The translations under genes and the position numbers were made by a program. DNA of 64,000 nt, from contig NZ_WTYC01000005.1 in the NCBI RefSeq assembly GCF_009827325.1, positions 62,001 through 126,000 of the forward strand, in the 5' to 3' direction. The stretch's first letter is position 1. Each line of letters starts with the position of its first letter. The notes under the pieces are model-generated. The model was given only the letters and a program-made list of their open reading frames with translations. It was not told the origin of the DNA and did no database searches. This document shows positions 50,845 to 59,788 of the stretch, in pieces. Source of the stretch: Qipengyuania vulgaris (GTDB taxonomy: Bacteria; Pseudomonadota; Alphaproteobacteria; Sphingomonadales; Sphingomonadaceae).

Positions 50845-51312
50845 ATGCCCAAGCTCGATCTCGATGCCATCCCCCGGACCAATGCGACCGGCTACCCCCC
50901 GCCCTATGACGAGGACGTCGAGGGCCGCTGGTATCGCCGCCTTGCCCCTGCTGCGGAGCTGACGAAGCTTGGCGCAAGCCATGTCGTGCTCGAACCCGGC
51001 GCCTATTCCTCGCAGCGGCATTGGCACGAGGGACAGGACGAACTCGTCGTCATGCTGCAGGGTGAAGCCATCCTGATCGAGGACGACGGGGAGGTCCCCG
51101 TCCATCCGGGCGACATCCTCGCCTGGCCCGCAGGCCGAAAGGACGGCCACCGGCTCCACAACCGCTCCGACAAGCCCTGCGTTTTCATCGCCATCAGCGG
51201 AGGTGACCGCGACGAAGACCGCGGCGAATATCCCGATATCGACATGGTCTTCACGCCGGAGGGCTATTTCCGGAAGGACGGCACGCCCTACCCCACCAAG
51301 CGTGTGCCCTAG
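50845..51312 (+). CDS. cupin domain protein
   Basis: The 155-residue single-cupin protein has the metal-site motif SSQRHWHEGQDELVVMLQGEA and HPGDILAWPAGRKDGHRLHN, with His/His/Glu and distal His. Cupins of this type act as sugar or amino-acid-modifying enzymes or sensors; this one cannot be assigned. It is divergent from dapE with only 29 bp between starts and meets the convergent nuclease gene with a 4-nt overlap. Confidence 0.85.
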   Translation: MPKLDLDAIPRTNATGYPPPYDEDVEGRWYRRLAPAAELTKLGASHVVLEPGAYSSQRHWHEGQDELVVMLQGEAILIEDDGEVPVHPGDILAWPAGRKDGHRLHNRSDKPCVFIAISGGDRDEDRGEYPDIDMVFTPEGYFRKDGTPYPTKRVP

Positions 51313-52202
51313 TCCCGTTCGGGCTCGGGCAAAGCGCCGGGAGCGAATGCGGCATCGAGATATTCCGCCATGCGAATGCCCGCCTGCGTGACGCGCTTTT
51401 GCGAAATGGGGATCGCGCGCTCGATGTCTTCTTGCGTCAGTGCGGTCTCGTCCGGCAGGTCTTCGCCCTCACAGGCTGGCCGGTCGAAGGCGTTGGGATA
51501 GACGAAGTCGCGGCTCGTCTCCCAGCTCTCGCGGCCCCAGTCGGCAGAGGTGCCCCCGCCCAGCTCGGCGCGCTCGGCGGCGGTGTAACGGCGCACCAGC
51601 GGTACGGGCGACGAGGTGATCGCCCGTTCTGCCAGCGGTCCGTCCCAGATCCAGTGGAGGTTCAGCCCCGGTGCGATGCCATAGGCAGTGTCGATATCGT
51701 TGCCGCCGCGGTCGTCATGGTCGCCCGAATGGAGCGGCATGTGCACATCGCCGATGAAGTGGACGAGGAAGGCGAGCGCTTCCAGCCGGACATTGGCGGG
51801 CAGGCTCTCATCGGAAAGGATCAGCTGGTTGCGTTCGATCTGCGCGAGGATGCAGTTCTGGCCCGAGCAGTTTGCGCGCGGCTCGTAAGCCTCGCACACG
51901 GGCGCAGTGCGATAGTGCCAGGCGAAGGTATAGCCCCAGCGCCAGTAATCCTTGCGCAGGCAATCGGGCCAGGTGCTGGCATCCTCGAGGCTGGCAAGAT
52001 CGCATCCCTCCACGCCCAGTTCGGGCGCGGCCCTCAGCAGGCGCGCGATCCCAGCGCGCGTTTCGGGACGCACGTTCTCCATCGCGATCGCCGCCGTGGT
52101 GCGGTGGGCATAGAAGCCCCAGGCCTGCGCCTGCGCCGGTAGCAGCGCCAGCAGCGCCGCAAATGCGATCAGGAAACGGTTTCGTATTGCTCTATGACCC
52201 AT
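51309..52202 (-). CDS. S1/P1-type zinc nuclease, exported
   Basis: The 297-residue protein has a signal peptide (IAFAALLALLPAQAQA) cleaved just before Trp-Gly, so the mature N-terminal Trp can ligate zinc as in P1 nuclease. Zinc-ligand motifs are WGFYAH, LEDASTWPD, WHY and LVHFIGDVHMPLHSGDHDDRGGND. Three Cys pairs in the mature part suggest disulfides. It likely degrades single-stranded nucleic acid in the periplasm or outside. The start at 52202 overlaps the upstream GST gene by 34 nt. Confidence 0.9.
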   Translation of the reverse strand: MGHRAIRNRFLIAFAALLALLPAQAQAWGFYAHRTTAAIAMENVRPETRAGIARLLRAAPELGVEGCDLASLEDASTWPDCLRKDYWRWGYTFAWHYRTAPVCEAYEPRANCSGQNCILAQIERNQLILSDESLPANVRLEALAFLVHFIGDVHMPLHSGDHDDRGGNDIDTAYGIAPGLNLHWIWDGPLAERAITSSPVPLVRRYTAAERAELGGGTSADWGRESWETSRDFVYPNAFDRPACEGEDLPDETALTQEDIERAIPISQKRVTQAGIRMAEYLDAAFAPGALPEPERD

Positions 52203-52828
52203 TCTTCGTTTTCCGATGCCTCGATCCAGGCCTGCATCCATTCGTGCTCCCACATCGCCTGCATATAGGCTGCGGCGAAGCCGGGAACGGCGACCTCATA
52301 GCTGATAAAACGTGACACTACCGGGGCAAAGAAGATGTCCGCCGCGCCGAAAGTGCCGAAAAGATAGGGGCCGCCATTGCCGAACCGGCTGCGCGCCTCC
52401 GCCCAGAGGGTGAGGATGCGCAGGATGTCCGCACGGCAGGTTTCGCTCGGCTCGAATCCCTCGAAGCGCTTGCGCACGTTCATCGGGCATTCGCTGCGCA
52501 GCGCCTGGAAGGAACTGTGCATTTCGGCGACCATCGATCGGGCCATGCCCCGCGCCGTATCGTCCTTGGGCCAGAACCTGTCGCGGCCCACCTTGTCGGC
52601 GAGATATTCCATCATGGCGAGGCTGTCCCACACCACGGTTTCCCCGTCCCACAGCAGGGGGACCTTGCCCGAGGAGGGGCGGATTTCGCCATCCTGCTTG
52701 GAAGCCTCCCAGTTCTCGCCATAGAGCGGAACGACGATTTCCTCGAAGGACAGGCCGGATTGCTTGGCCGCCAGCCAGCCGCGCAGGCTCCAGCTCGAAT
52801 AGTTCTTGTTGCCGATGATGATCTTCAT
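52169..52828 (-). CDS. glutathione S-transferase-family protein
   Basis: The 219-residue protein has an N-terminal thioredoxin fold (IIIGNKNYSSWSLRGWLAAKQSGL), GKVPLLWDGETVVWDSLAMMEYLADK containing the cis-Pro and Asp-Ser glutathione site, and an alpha-helical C-terminal domain. The Ser in YSSWS suggests a zeta/omega- or YfcF-like class. GGTGGAG precedes the ATG at 52828; the 40-residue upstream extension is rejected. Confidence 0.9.
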   Translation of the reverse strand: MKIIIGNKNYSSWSLRGWLAAKQSGLSFEEIVVPLYGENWEASKQDGEIRPSSGKVPLLWDGETVVWDSLAMMEYLADKVGRDRFWPKDDTARGMARSMVAEMHSSFQALRSECPMNVRKRFEGFEPSETCRADILRILTLWAEARSRFGNGGPYLFGTFGAADIFFAPVVSRFISYEVAVPGFAAAYMQAMWEHEWMQAWIEASENEEWVIEQYETVS

Positions 52829-52959
52829 GCAGGCTCCACCTTTCCCGTCCGCCTTGCGCCCTAGTGGTTCATCCCCGCGCTGTCGACGCTGAATGGTGAC
52901 AGGGCGGCCGGGCGCAAGATACTGTAGGAAAATGGAAAGCGCTGGCATAGAACGGCGGC

Positions 52960-53376
52960 ATGACCCTGCGCCCCTTCCATCTCGCCTTCCCCGTTCGCGA
53001 CCTTGCGGAAGCCCGCAGCTTCTATGGCGGCCTGCTGGGCTGCGCGGAAGGACGCTCGTCGGACGAATGGATCGATTTCGATTTCTACGGCAACCAGATC
53101 GTTGCGCATACGGGCGGCGAAAGCGGCGACCGCGCCAGCAATCCGGTCGACGGGCACGATATCCCCGTCCCCCATTTCGGCGTGGTTCTGACGATGGAGG
53201 ACTGGCAGGCGCTGGCCGAGCGGCTGGTGGCGGCAGGCACGGAGTTCGCCATCGAACCCACGATCCGCTTCAAGGGCCAGCCCGGCGAACAGGCGACGAT
53301 GTTCTTCCGCGACCCCAGCGGCAATGCGCTGGAAATGAAGGCGTTCGCTGACGATGCGAAGCTCTTTGCGCGTTAG
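52960..53376 (+). CDS. VOC-family (glyoxalase-fold) protein
   Basis: The 138-residue protein has the vicinal-oxygen-chelate pattern: [23 protein letters not shown] with His7 of a typical metal site, a central [13 protein letters not shown] with the second His, and the C-terminal [15 protein letters not shown] with Glu. The [14 protein letters not shown] start is that of small dioxygenase-like or resistance proteins; the substrate cannot be assigned. Confidence 0.87.
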   Translation: MTLRPFHLAFPVRDLAEARSFYGGLLGCAEGRSSDEWIDFDFYGNQIVAHTGGESGDRASNPVDGHDIPVPHFGVVLTMEDWQALAERLVAAGTEFAIEPTIRFKGQPGEQATMFFRDPSGNALEMKAFADDAKLFAR

Positions 53377-53619
53377 GCTGAGGTTAAGCGCGCACACAGG
53401 AAAGGCGACGTTCCGCTTACAACGCTCGTCCGTTCGCTCCCTAAGTTGTAACGATCACAGCTATACGATGAGTGCGTTTGGGATCAGAACAGATGTGTCA
53501 CAATAGGACAGTTACCTATTAGCGGGCCATCGCGGGATAGAAATTACGACTTTATGCGTTAGCTGGATAAGCAATTCAGAGGACGATGAAACTCGTCGCG
53601 GGTCGTAAAGGGACTTTCA
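53377..53619. other. AT-richer intergenic region at the edge of an accessory block
   Basis: This 243-bp gap is visibly lower in GC than the preceding housekeeping genes. It holds several TAG/TAA-rich short repeats (ACAATAGGACAGTTACCTATT) and ends with AGGGA 6 nt before the next ATG. It probably contains the promoter for the block that follows; no clear -35/-10 could be assigned. Confidence 0.4.
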
Positions 53620-53958
53620 ATGTCATTCAATCATTCTGGCAAGTCGCCAGAAGCAAAGCCTCATGCGCCTTACGAATATTCTAATTCCCGTCCATTCAGT
53701 GTCTTCGGATTAGCGGCAGTAGCTTCACTCGGGGCGCTGTCCGTAGTCGGAGGTGCCTGGACCGTGCTGGAACAGGCCACCAGCAGCGAGGGTATTGCCG
53801 GCCCACCTGATCTCAAACTGGTCGTTGATGCGATCGGGGGCCACGGCCAATCGATTGTAAGTGCATCAGAGGTACAGGCTTCAGAAACCCACGAAAGCGA
53901 GGGCGGCCTTTCCGGCGAAGATGCCGATAACGAGCAAGCCGTCAACGACCCTGTCTAA
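53620..53958 (+). CDS. small single-span membrane protein, hypothetical
   Basis: The 112-residue product has a hydrophilic N-terminus, one hydrophobic segment at about residues 28-48 (VFGLAAVASLGALSVVGGAW), and an acidic Ser/Glu-rich tail (SETHESEGGLSGEDADNEQ). It has an AGGGA ribosome-binding sequence. I do not recognise the family. It lies upstream of a GT2/outer-membrane pair and may be an accessory membrane protein of that system, but this is only positional. Confidence 0.5.
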   Translation: MSFNHSGKSPEAKPHAPYEYSNSRPFSVFGLAAVASLGALSVVGGAWTVLEQATSSEGIAGPPDLKLVVDAIGGHGQSIVSASEVQASETHESEGGLSGEDADNEQAVNDPV

Positions 53959-54070
53959 TATGGCTTCCTGCATGACTTTGCTCCTGCTTCGTGAGCAGAA
54001 GATTGCAGACCGAGCTTCAAATGGAGTTTCGCAGTAGGGTTACCCCGCTGTTAACTTTCGGAAAAATAAA

Positions 54071-54112
54071 TTGGAACCGCCCCCACGGGCGCAGGTTCAA
54101 GTCTTCGCGTGC
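54071..54112 (+). other. possible tRNA-Leu/Ser 3'-end relic
   Basis: The stretch contains CGCCCCCACGGGCG, like a long tRNA variable arm, directly followed by GCAGGTTCAAGTCTTCG, which resembles a degenerate T-arm and loop. The T-stem is imperfect and there is no acceptor stem or CCA, so it is not a working tRNA. It could be a footprint of integration at a tRNA gene. Confidence 0.35.
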
Positions 54113-54154
54113 AGTGGAATAACGGGGAAATGCATCAAGCAGGGGTCGCAGCAA

Positions 54155-55528
54155 TTGACGTATACGCAATCTATCGGTGACCCCGCTTCCTCGCGGAGCG
54201 CCGAGTACTGGCGCAAACGCGAACGCAAAGTACGGCTCCGTTATCTCATGGCGCTCGCATTCGGTCTTGCTTGGGTTCTGTTCAGCATCTGGATGTCGCT
54301 TCCATGGCTGACCGACTTGGGAAACCTTGCCCATCCGCTGATCGCGCTCTTCGTGCTGACATTCATCGCCTACGTTCCCGGCTTCATGAACGCGTTTCTC
54401 CTGATCAGTCTGGTTCTAAGACCCAGCTCCCGGCGTGAAACGCCTGCGCAATGGCCGTCGATCACAATCCTGATAGCCGCGTATCAGGAAGAGAAGCTGA
54501 TCGGTGAGACATTGCGAAGCATCGCCGCTCTCGAATATCCCGGAAAGCTCGAAATCCTCGTGTTGGACGATGGCTCCAGAGATGGCACCGCGGCCCGCAC
54601 TCGTGATTGCCAGGCGCTGTTTTCTGCGCTCCCCAACATGGAGCTCAAGCTCGTGCGCGAAGAACACAATCGGGGGAAAGCGCGTGTCCTTAATCATGGG
54701 CTCGAACTGGCAAGCCACGAGCTAATCATCACCATCGACGCTGATACCCGCCTGGAAAAAGGGTGCATCACCAGCCTGGTGGAGCACCTCGTAGCCAGTC
54801 CTCCTGAAACGGTGGCAATTGCGGGGGCTGTCCTCGTTGCCAACCACGATGAAAGCTGGATCACGCGCGTGCAGCAGTGGGATTATTTCCACGGCATCGC
54901 TGCGGTCAAACGCATGCAGGGCATGTATTACGGCACACTGGTCGCCCAAGGTGCCTTTTCGATCTATCGCAAGCAGGCGGTGATTGACGCGGGTGGGTGG
55001 CCCGATACGGTCGGCGAAGACATTGTGCTCACCTGGTCGCTCCTGCGTCAGGGGCTGATCGTCCGTCACGCCGAAGATGCGATTGCATGGACCCATGCGC
55101 CAGAGACCTTCACGGGCCTTGCCAAACAACGCAAGCGCTGGGCGCGCGGAATGATCGAGGCGCTCGCGATACACAAGCCGCTGCTCTCGATGCGCAAGAT
55201 GCGCACAATGTTCATCTGGTGGAACCTGCTCTTCGTCAGTATCGACCTGACTTTCACCTTCGCGTTCCTCCCCGGCCTGGTCCTCGCCTTCCTGGGGATA
55301 TTCTGGCTGGCCGGACCCATCACCCTGCTGGTGCTGCCGCTGGCGGCGCTGTGGAACCTCGTCATCTATCGTATCCAGACCCGCATGCTGAAACGCATGG
55401 GCGTAAAGATGGAGAAAAGCCTCTCAGGCTTCCTTCTCTACGCCTTCATCTATCCTTTGCTGATGCAACCGGTTTCGGTCTGGGGTTATTTCGCCGAACT
55501 CTTCGGAGGCAAGAAGCAATGGAATTGA
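54155..55528 (+). CDS. membrane glycosyltransferase family 2 (PgaC/chitin-synthase-like)
   Basis: The 457-residue protein has two N-terminal membrane helices, a cytoplasmic GT-A domain with ILIAAYQEEKLIGETL, VLDDGSRDGT, the DADTRL metal site, a GED acceptor site (VGEDIVLTW) and QRKRWARG (Gln-x-x-Arg-Trp of processive enzymes), then three to four C-terminal helices. This pattern is that of processive polysaccharide synthases such as PgaC. The TTG at 54155 has AGGGG 8 nt upstream; an in-frame TTG at 54071 would lie in the possible tRNA relic. The next gene overlaps by 10 nt. Confidence 0.85.
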   Translation: MTYTQSIGDPASSRSAEYWRKRERKVRLRYLMALAFGLAWVLFSIWMSLPWLTDLGNLAHPLIALFVLTFIAYVPGFMNAFLLISLVLRPSSRRETPAQWPSITILIAAYQEEKLIGETLRSIAALEYPGKLEILVLDDGSRDGTAARTRDCQALFSALPNMELKLVREEHNRGKARVLNHGLELASHELIITIDADTRLEKGCITSLVEHLVASPPETVAIAGAVLVANHDESWITRVQQWDYFHGIAAVKRMQGMYYGTLVAQGAFSIYRKQAVIDAGGWPDTVGEDIVLTWSLLRQGLIVRHAEDAIAWTHAPETFTGLAKQRKRWARGMIEALAIHKPLLSMRKMRTMFIWWNLLFVSIDLTFTFAFLPGLVLAFLGIFWLAGPITLLVLPLAALWNLVIYRIQTRMLKRMGVKMEKSLSGFLLYAFIYPLLMQPVSVWGYFAELFGGKKQWN

Positions 55529-56451
55529 AGCCCGCCCTCAATGGAGCGGTTACGCTCCTCGCGCTCACGACCTTGGCCACTCCGGTCGCAGCGCAGGAAC
55601 TCGACTCATCGGCGGCCGCCGGAGCCGAGGTATTCTACTCCTCGGACAGCGACGATACCGAAATCGTCCGCGCCGCGATCGACCTGGATATCTCCAATCG
55701 CGGCGAAGACCGCCGCTACGGCATTCGGGTGGAAAAGGCATGGTATGATCCCTCGGCTACCGGCACGCGTGAGCGCGAAAGGGTCTTTCTGAGGGCAGCG
55801 GACATTTCTGGGGACTGGAACTGGTCTGCGCTTGTCGGCACCGACGGCGATACAATCATCGGATCCGCATCGGTTCACGATAATTCGCCATGGCGAAAGG
55901 AAGCTTTTGTCGAACGCGATATCGTCGCAACGCCGCGTGGCCTCGATGAAGGCATCTATTCCACCTTCGCAGGCGCTGCGCTCGACATCCCCGCCGACGA
56001 CAGCAACGTCTTCACGGTCCTCGGCGGAGTTCAAGAGTTTACCGGCGACAACGTCCGGCTTCACGCGAGGGCTAATTTTGTCCACGTGGTGGACGAGCAG
56101 CTTGGCCTGAGCGCCCAGCTGCGTACACGCTACTTTCATTCAAGCGATCCGAACGAGTTCGACTACTATTCACCGCGCTATTACGTTCAAGCGCTCCCCG
56201 TGATTCAAATGCGTCGCTTTGTTGAGCGGTGGGAACTCGTGGGGGTTGTTGGCGTAGGAGCGCAGCGAGATGCCACTTCCGATTGGAAGCGATCTGATTT
56301 TCTGAACTTACGAGTCAGAAGTCCGAAGAATGACGAGAACTGGCAGTTGCACGCAGACCTGACCTATACAAACCAACCTGGCGACAGCGCAATATCAGGG
56401 AGCGACTATAGTTATTTCCAAACGCGCTTCGGCTTAATGCGAAGGTTCTGA
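55519..56451 (+). CDS. outer-membrane beta-barrel protein (polysaccharide-export type)
   Basis: The 310-residue product has a signal peptide (LLALTTLATPVAAQ), then only alternating amphipathic strands rich in Tyr, Asp and Arg (AAIDLDISNRGEDRRYGIRVEKAW), and a C-terminal RRF as expected for BAM-dependent barrels. It overlaps the GT2 synthase gene by 10 nt. Its size fits a barrel like the C-terminal part of PgaA or the YaiO family, so export of the synthase's polymer is the likely role. No TPR or deacetylase domain is attached. Confidence 0.75.
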   Translation: MELKPALNGAVTLLALTTLATPVAAQELDSSAAAGAEVFYSSDSDDTEIVRAAIDLDISNRGEDRRYGIRVEKAWYDPSATGTRERERVFLRAADISGDWNWSALVGTDGDTIIGSASVHDNSPWRKEAFVERDIVATPRGLDEGIYSTFAGAALDIPADDSNVFTVLGGVQEFTGDNVRLHARANFVHVVDEQLGLSAQLRTRYFHSSDPNEFDYYSPRYYVQALPVIQMRRFVERWELVGVVGVGAQRDATSDWKRSDFLNLRVRSPKNDENWQLHADLTYTNQPGDSAISGSDYSYFQTRFGLMRRF

Positions 56452-56499
56452 GCAACCGCCGTGGTTACCTCCCTAAAGCCGTCCGAAAGCCGACGTTCG

Positions 56500-57153
56500 C
56501 TAGACCCCAGCGTCCTTCAGCACCGCAGCCCTTAGTTCCGCGATTCCCATGCCCTTCTCCGCGCTGGTCACGTGGATCTGCGGATAGGCGGCGACGTGCT
56601 TCTTCGTCTCGGCTTCGACCGCGGCAACGGTCTTTTCGAGTTCGCTGGCCTTGATCTTGTCCGCCTTGGTCAGGACCACGCGGTAGCCGACCGCGGCCTC
56701 GTCGAGCATCTTCATCATCTCGCGGTCGACGTCCTTCAGCCCGTGGCGGCTATCCACCAGCACGAGATTGCGGACCAGCACCTGCCGTCCGCGCAGGTAG
56801 GTCTTCACGAGGGCCTTCCACTTCTCGACCACTTTCACCGGCGCCTTGGCAAAGCCGTAGCCGGGCATGTCGACGAGGCGGAACTGCGTGGGCTCCCCCA
56901 CTTCGAAGAAGTTGAGTTCCTGCGTGCGTCCGGGGGTCACCGACGCGCGGGCGATCTTCTTGCGCCCGGTGAGCGCGTTGAGCAGCGAGCTCTTGCCGAC
57001 ATTGGAACGTCCGGCAAAGGCGATTTCCGGCACTGTCGGTTCGGGCAGGAACTTGAGCTGCGGGGCCGAGAGAAGGAACTCCACCCGGCCCGAGAACAGC
57101 TTGGTCGCGCGCCGTTCCAGCCGGGCCTGTTCGGCGGCTTCTTCGTCGGTCAT
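56500..57153 (-). CDS. engB: ribosome biogenesis GTPase YihA/YsxC/EngB
   Basis: The 217-residue GTPase helps mature the 50S subunit. Its motifs are FAGRSNVGKSSLLNAL (G1), VTPGRT (G2), LVDMPGYGFA (G3), LTKADK (G4) and TSAEKG (G5). The ATG overlaps the yidC stop by 4 nt (ATGA), so the two are translated together. It is the last gene of the rpmH cluster. Confidence 0.97.
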   Translation of the reverse strand: MTDEEAAEQARLERRATKLFSGRVEFLLSAPQLKFLPEPTVPEIAFAGRSNVGKSSLLNALTGRKKIARASVTPGRTQELNFFEVGEPTQFRLVDMPGYGFAKAPVKVVEKWKALVKTYLRGRQVLVRNLVLVDSRHGLKDVDREMMKMLDEAAVGYRVVLTKADKIKASELEKTVAAVEAETKKHVAAYPQIHVTSAEKGMGIAELRAAVLKDAGV

Positions 57154-58895
57154 GACCCGTCGGCCTCGGCAGCGGCAGCGGCCTTCTCGGCCTTCTCCCT
57201 CTCCGCAGCCGCCTTCAATTGCGGATGCTTCGAATAGAGGTATTTCTGCTGCGCCAGCGTCAGGATGTTCGAGGTTACCCAGTAGAGCAGCAGGCCTGCG
57301 GCGAACGGCGCCATGATGAACATCAGCACCCAGGGCATGATCGAGAAGACCTGCTGCTGGATCGGGTCCATCGCGCTGGGGTTCAGCTTGAACGTCAGCC
57401 ACATGGTCACGCCGAGCAGAACGGCGAGGATGCCGATGGCAAGGAAGCTGGGCGGCGTGAACGGCAGCAGGCCGAACAGGTTGAGGATCGTCGCCGGATC
57501 GGGCGCGGACAGATCCTCGATCCAGAGGAAGTTCTGGTGACGCATCTCGATCGCGAGATAGAGCACCTTGTAGAGTGCGAAAAAGATCGGGATCTGCAGG
57601 ATCAGCGGGAGGCAGCCGGCGAGCGGATTGACCTGCTCTTCCTTGAACAGCTTCTGCATTTCCTGCTGCTGCTTCAGCTTGTCGTCCTTGTGCTTGTCCT
57701 GCAGCGCCTTCATCTTCGGCTGGATGGCCTTCATCGCCGCCATGGAGCCGAACTGCTTCTGCGCAATGGGGAACATCAGCCCGCGCACGATAATCGTCAG
57801 GATGATGATCGCGACGCCGAAATTGCCGACGATTTCGAAAATGTTCTTGAGCAGCCAGAGGAACGGCTTCTCGAACCAGCGGAACCAGCCCCAGTCGATG
57901 GCGAGACCGAACTGCGGAATCCCGGCATCCTGATAGGAGTCGAGGATTTCGCTGTCCTTTGCCCCGGCAAAGAGGCGCGAGGTCGCGGTGTACTTGCGGC
58001 CCGCCGGGACGGTCACCGGATCGTAGATCATGTCGGCGCGATAGGCATCGGCCCCGAGCGAGCGGAAGGTCGCGTCGGGCGCTGCGCCCTGCTGCGGCAC
58101 CAGCGCGGCCAGCCAGTAGATGTCGGTGAAGCCGATCCAATCGGGAGCGCCGGCCGGGCTTACCTTGCCGGATTCCTCGACATCGTCGTAATCATAGTCG
58201 TAATCGACGCTCTGGCCGAAGGAGCCGATGGGGCCGGAGTGGGCGATGAAGAAATCGTCGCTCGCCGTCGTGCTGGTGCGTCCGACCAGCCCGTAAGGCT
58301 GCGCCACCACCGGCGCTGCGCTGCCGTTGGAGATCGCCTGCTCGACGCTGACCATGTAATTTTCGTCGATCGAGTAGGTAAGCTCGATCGTTACGCCATC
58401 GCCCGCATCATGGGTGAGCGTGACCGGATTTCCCGGGCTGAGGGTTCCGCCATCGGCCTGCCACACGGCATCGTCGGAAATCTTCTGCCCGTTGAGCAGA
58501 TAACCGAACTGCGAATACTGCTGGATCGCCGTACCGCGGGGCGCGAAAATGCGGACCGGTTCGCTGTCGGCATCCGGAGTGGCGGCATAATCCTTGAGCA
58601 CCACATCGTCGAGGAAGGCGCCCTGCAGATTGATCGACCCTGCGATCTTGGGCGAATCGATAGGCACGCGCTGCGCCGAGCCCAGCGAAGTGGCAAGATC
58701 GACCGCTGGCATCGCCCCGCCGCCGATTTCACCGCTTGCCGCGACGGCAGCCTGTTCGGCTGGCGTATCGACCTGTTCCGCGGTGACCGGGACTTCTTCT
58801 GGCTGCGGATAGAAATAGTCCATGGCCCACTGCCAGCCGATCAGGACGGCAAGCGACAGGGTCAGGACGAGCACGAAATTGCGAGAGTTTTCCAA
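57150..58895 (-). CDS. yidC: membrane protein insertase YidC
   Basis: YidC inserts and folds inner-membrane proteins, alone or with SecYEG. The 581-residue protein has an N-terminal helix (NFVLVLTLSLAVLIGWQWAM), a large periplasmic beta domain (about residues 60-350), and the conserved C-terminal core with GNFGVAIIILTIIVRGLMFP (hydrophilic-groove Arg), NPLAGCLPLILQIPIFFALYKV, and a final MPWVLMFIMAPFAAGLLLYWVTSNIL. The start is a TTG at 58895. A basic C-terminal tail fits ribosome binding. Confidence 0.97.
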   Translation of the reverse strand: MENSRNFVLVLTLSLAVLIGWQWAMDYFYPQPEEVPVTAEQVDTPAEQAAVAASGEIGGGAMPAVDLATSLGSAQRVPIDSPKIAGSINLQGAFLDDVVLKDYAATPDADSEPVRIFAPRGTAIQQYSQFGYLLNGQKISDDAVWQADGGTLSPGNPVTLTHDAGDGVTIELTYSIDENYMVSVEQAISNGSAAPVVAQPYGLVGRTSTTASDDFFIAHSGPIGSFGQSVDYDYDYDDVEESGKVSPAGAPDWIGFTDIYWLAALVPQQGAAPDATFRSLGADAYRADMIYDPVTVPAGRKYTATSRLFAGAKDSEILDSYQDAGIPQFGLAIDWGWFRWFEKPFLWLLKNIFEIVGNFGVAIIILTIIVRGLMFPIAQKQFGSMAAMKAIQPKMKALQDKHKDDKLKQQQEMQKLFKEEQVNPLAGCLPLILQIPIFFALYKVLYLAIEMRHQNFLWIEDLSAPDPATILNLFGLLPFTPPSFLAIGILAVLLGVTMWLTFKLNPSAMDPIQQQVFSIMPWVLMFIMAPFAAGLLLYWVTSNILTLAQQKYLYSKHPQLKAAAEREKAEKAAAAAEADGS

Positions 58896-58975
58896 GGTCG
58901 ATCCCGTTGGTAGTTGTATTCGGTCAGATGGGCCGGGTGTATTGCTACGTCAAGACAGCGCCCCGCGTAATGCAC

Positions 58976-59185
58976 TCAGGGCACTGGATCGTGGCCGCAG
59001 CCCCCCCAGGGTTGGCAGCGCAATAGCCGCTTGAAGGCCAACCATCCACCCTTGATTGCCCCATGCTTTTGCAGGGCCTCGATGGCGTATTGGCTGCACG
59101 ACGGGGTGAAGCGGCAAGTGGGCGGCAGGATGCGGCTGGGGCCTAGCTGCCAGCCGCGGGCGATCCAGATGAAAAGGTACTTCAC
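58976..59185 (-). CDS. yidD: membrane protein insertion efficiency factor YidD
   Basis: The 69-residue protein has the family core [23 protein letters not shown] and a cysteine-rich tail [11 protein letters not shown]. It supports YidC-dependent insertion. The GTG at 59185 overlaps the rnpA stop by 4 nt (GTGA). Confidence 0.97.
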   Translation of the reverse strand: MKYLFIWIARGWQLGPSRILPPTCRFTPSCSQYAIEALQKHGAIKGGWLAFKRLLRCQPWGGCGHDPVP

Positions 59186-59565
59186 GCGCGCCGCGACCGT
59201 TGGTGGCGGGGCCGCCGAGCGCGGTCGCCTTCTCCGCTTGCGGCCCGGGCGAGCGCGACATGGAGTTCGCCTTCCAGACTGGCGAAATCACGCTCCACCC
59301 CGCCTTCACGGCCGATGAGGATGTGATCGTGATCGGGCAGGCCGGCTTCGGGCAAGGCCGCCCAGAGCAATTCACGAAAGCGCCGTTTCATGCGGTTGCG
59401 CACGACCGCGTTGCCGATCTTCTTGGTTACGGTGATGCCGTACCGCTTGCCTTTGCCTTCGTTGGGCCGCGTCAGCAGCACGAACTCTGGCTTGGCATTG
59501 CGCAGCCCGCCATTGGCTGCGACAAAATCGCTGCGCTTGCGGATGACGGAGAGGCTCGGGTGCAT
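59182..59565 (-). CDS. rnpA: ribonuclease P protein component
   Basis: The 127-residue basic protein binds M1 RNA for tRNA 5' maturation. It has [15 protein letters not shown] and the RNR motif [21 protein letters not shown]. The C-terminal tail is Arg-rich and not conserved. It lies 89 nt downstream of rpmH behind a hairpin, so its level may be set separately from L34. Confidence 0.96.
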   Translation of the reverse strand: MHPSLSVIRKRSDFVAANGGLRNAKPEFVLLTRPNEGKGKRYGITVTKKIGNAVVRNRMKRRFRELLWAALPEAGLPDHDHILIGREGGVERDFASLEGELHVALARAASGEGDRARRPRHQRSRRA

Positions 59566-59581
59566 CGATTGCAGATACGCA

Positions 59582-59608
59582 AAACGGGCCCCCGATGGGA
59601 GCCCGTTT
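59582..59608 (-). terminator. hairpin between rpmH and rnpA
   Basis: AAACGGGC pairs perfectly with GCCCGTTT, with an inner CCC/GGG pairing, on the minus strand between the rpmH stop and the rnpA start, followed by TTTG. It looks like a terminator or attenuator that would lower rnpA-yidD-yidC expression relative to L34. Confidence 0.65.
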
Positions 59609-59653
59609 GACTATCGCGATTGAAGCCGCACCGTGGCGCGGCCAATCAGTCGA

Positions 59654-59788
59654 TCAAGCGCAGAGGTTCTTGCGGCCGCGGTTGCGACGCGCACGGAGCA
59701 CCTTGCGGCCACCCGGAGTTGCCTTGCGGGCGAAGAAACCGTGGCGACGGGCGCGCACGAGGTTCGAAGGCTGGAAAGTCCGCTTCAT
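59654..59788 (-). CDS. rpmH: 50S ribosomal protein L34
   Basis: The 44-residue product [18 protein letters not shown] and onward, with [20 protein letters not shown], is a clear L34. It heads the rpmH-rnpA-yidD-yidC-engB unit. dnaA, the usual neighbour of rpmH in many bacteria, is about 15 kb away. Confidence 0.98.
   Translation of the reverse strand: MKRTFQPSNLVRARRHGFFARKATPGGRKVLRARRNRGRKNLCA

Noticed and set aside
54017..54334. Minus-strand ORF containing REDLNLRPWG
   Set aside because: This string is typical of spurious translations through tRNA-like DNA and it overlaps the GT2 gene start.
57219..58913. 564-codon open frame on the plus strand opposite yidC
   Set aside because: It lies wholly antisense to yidC and engB, has Arg/His/Asp-rich low-complexity content typical of reverse frames in high-GC DNA, and shows no family motif.
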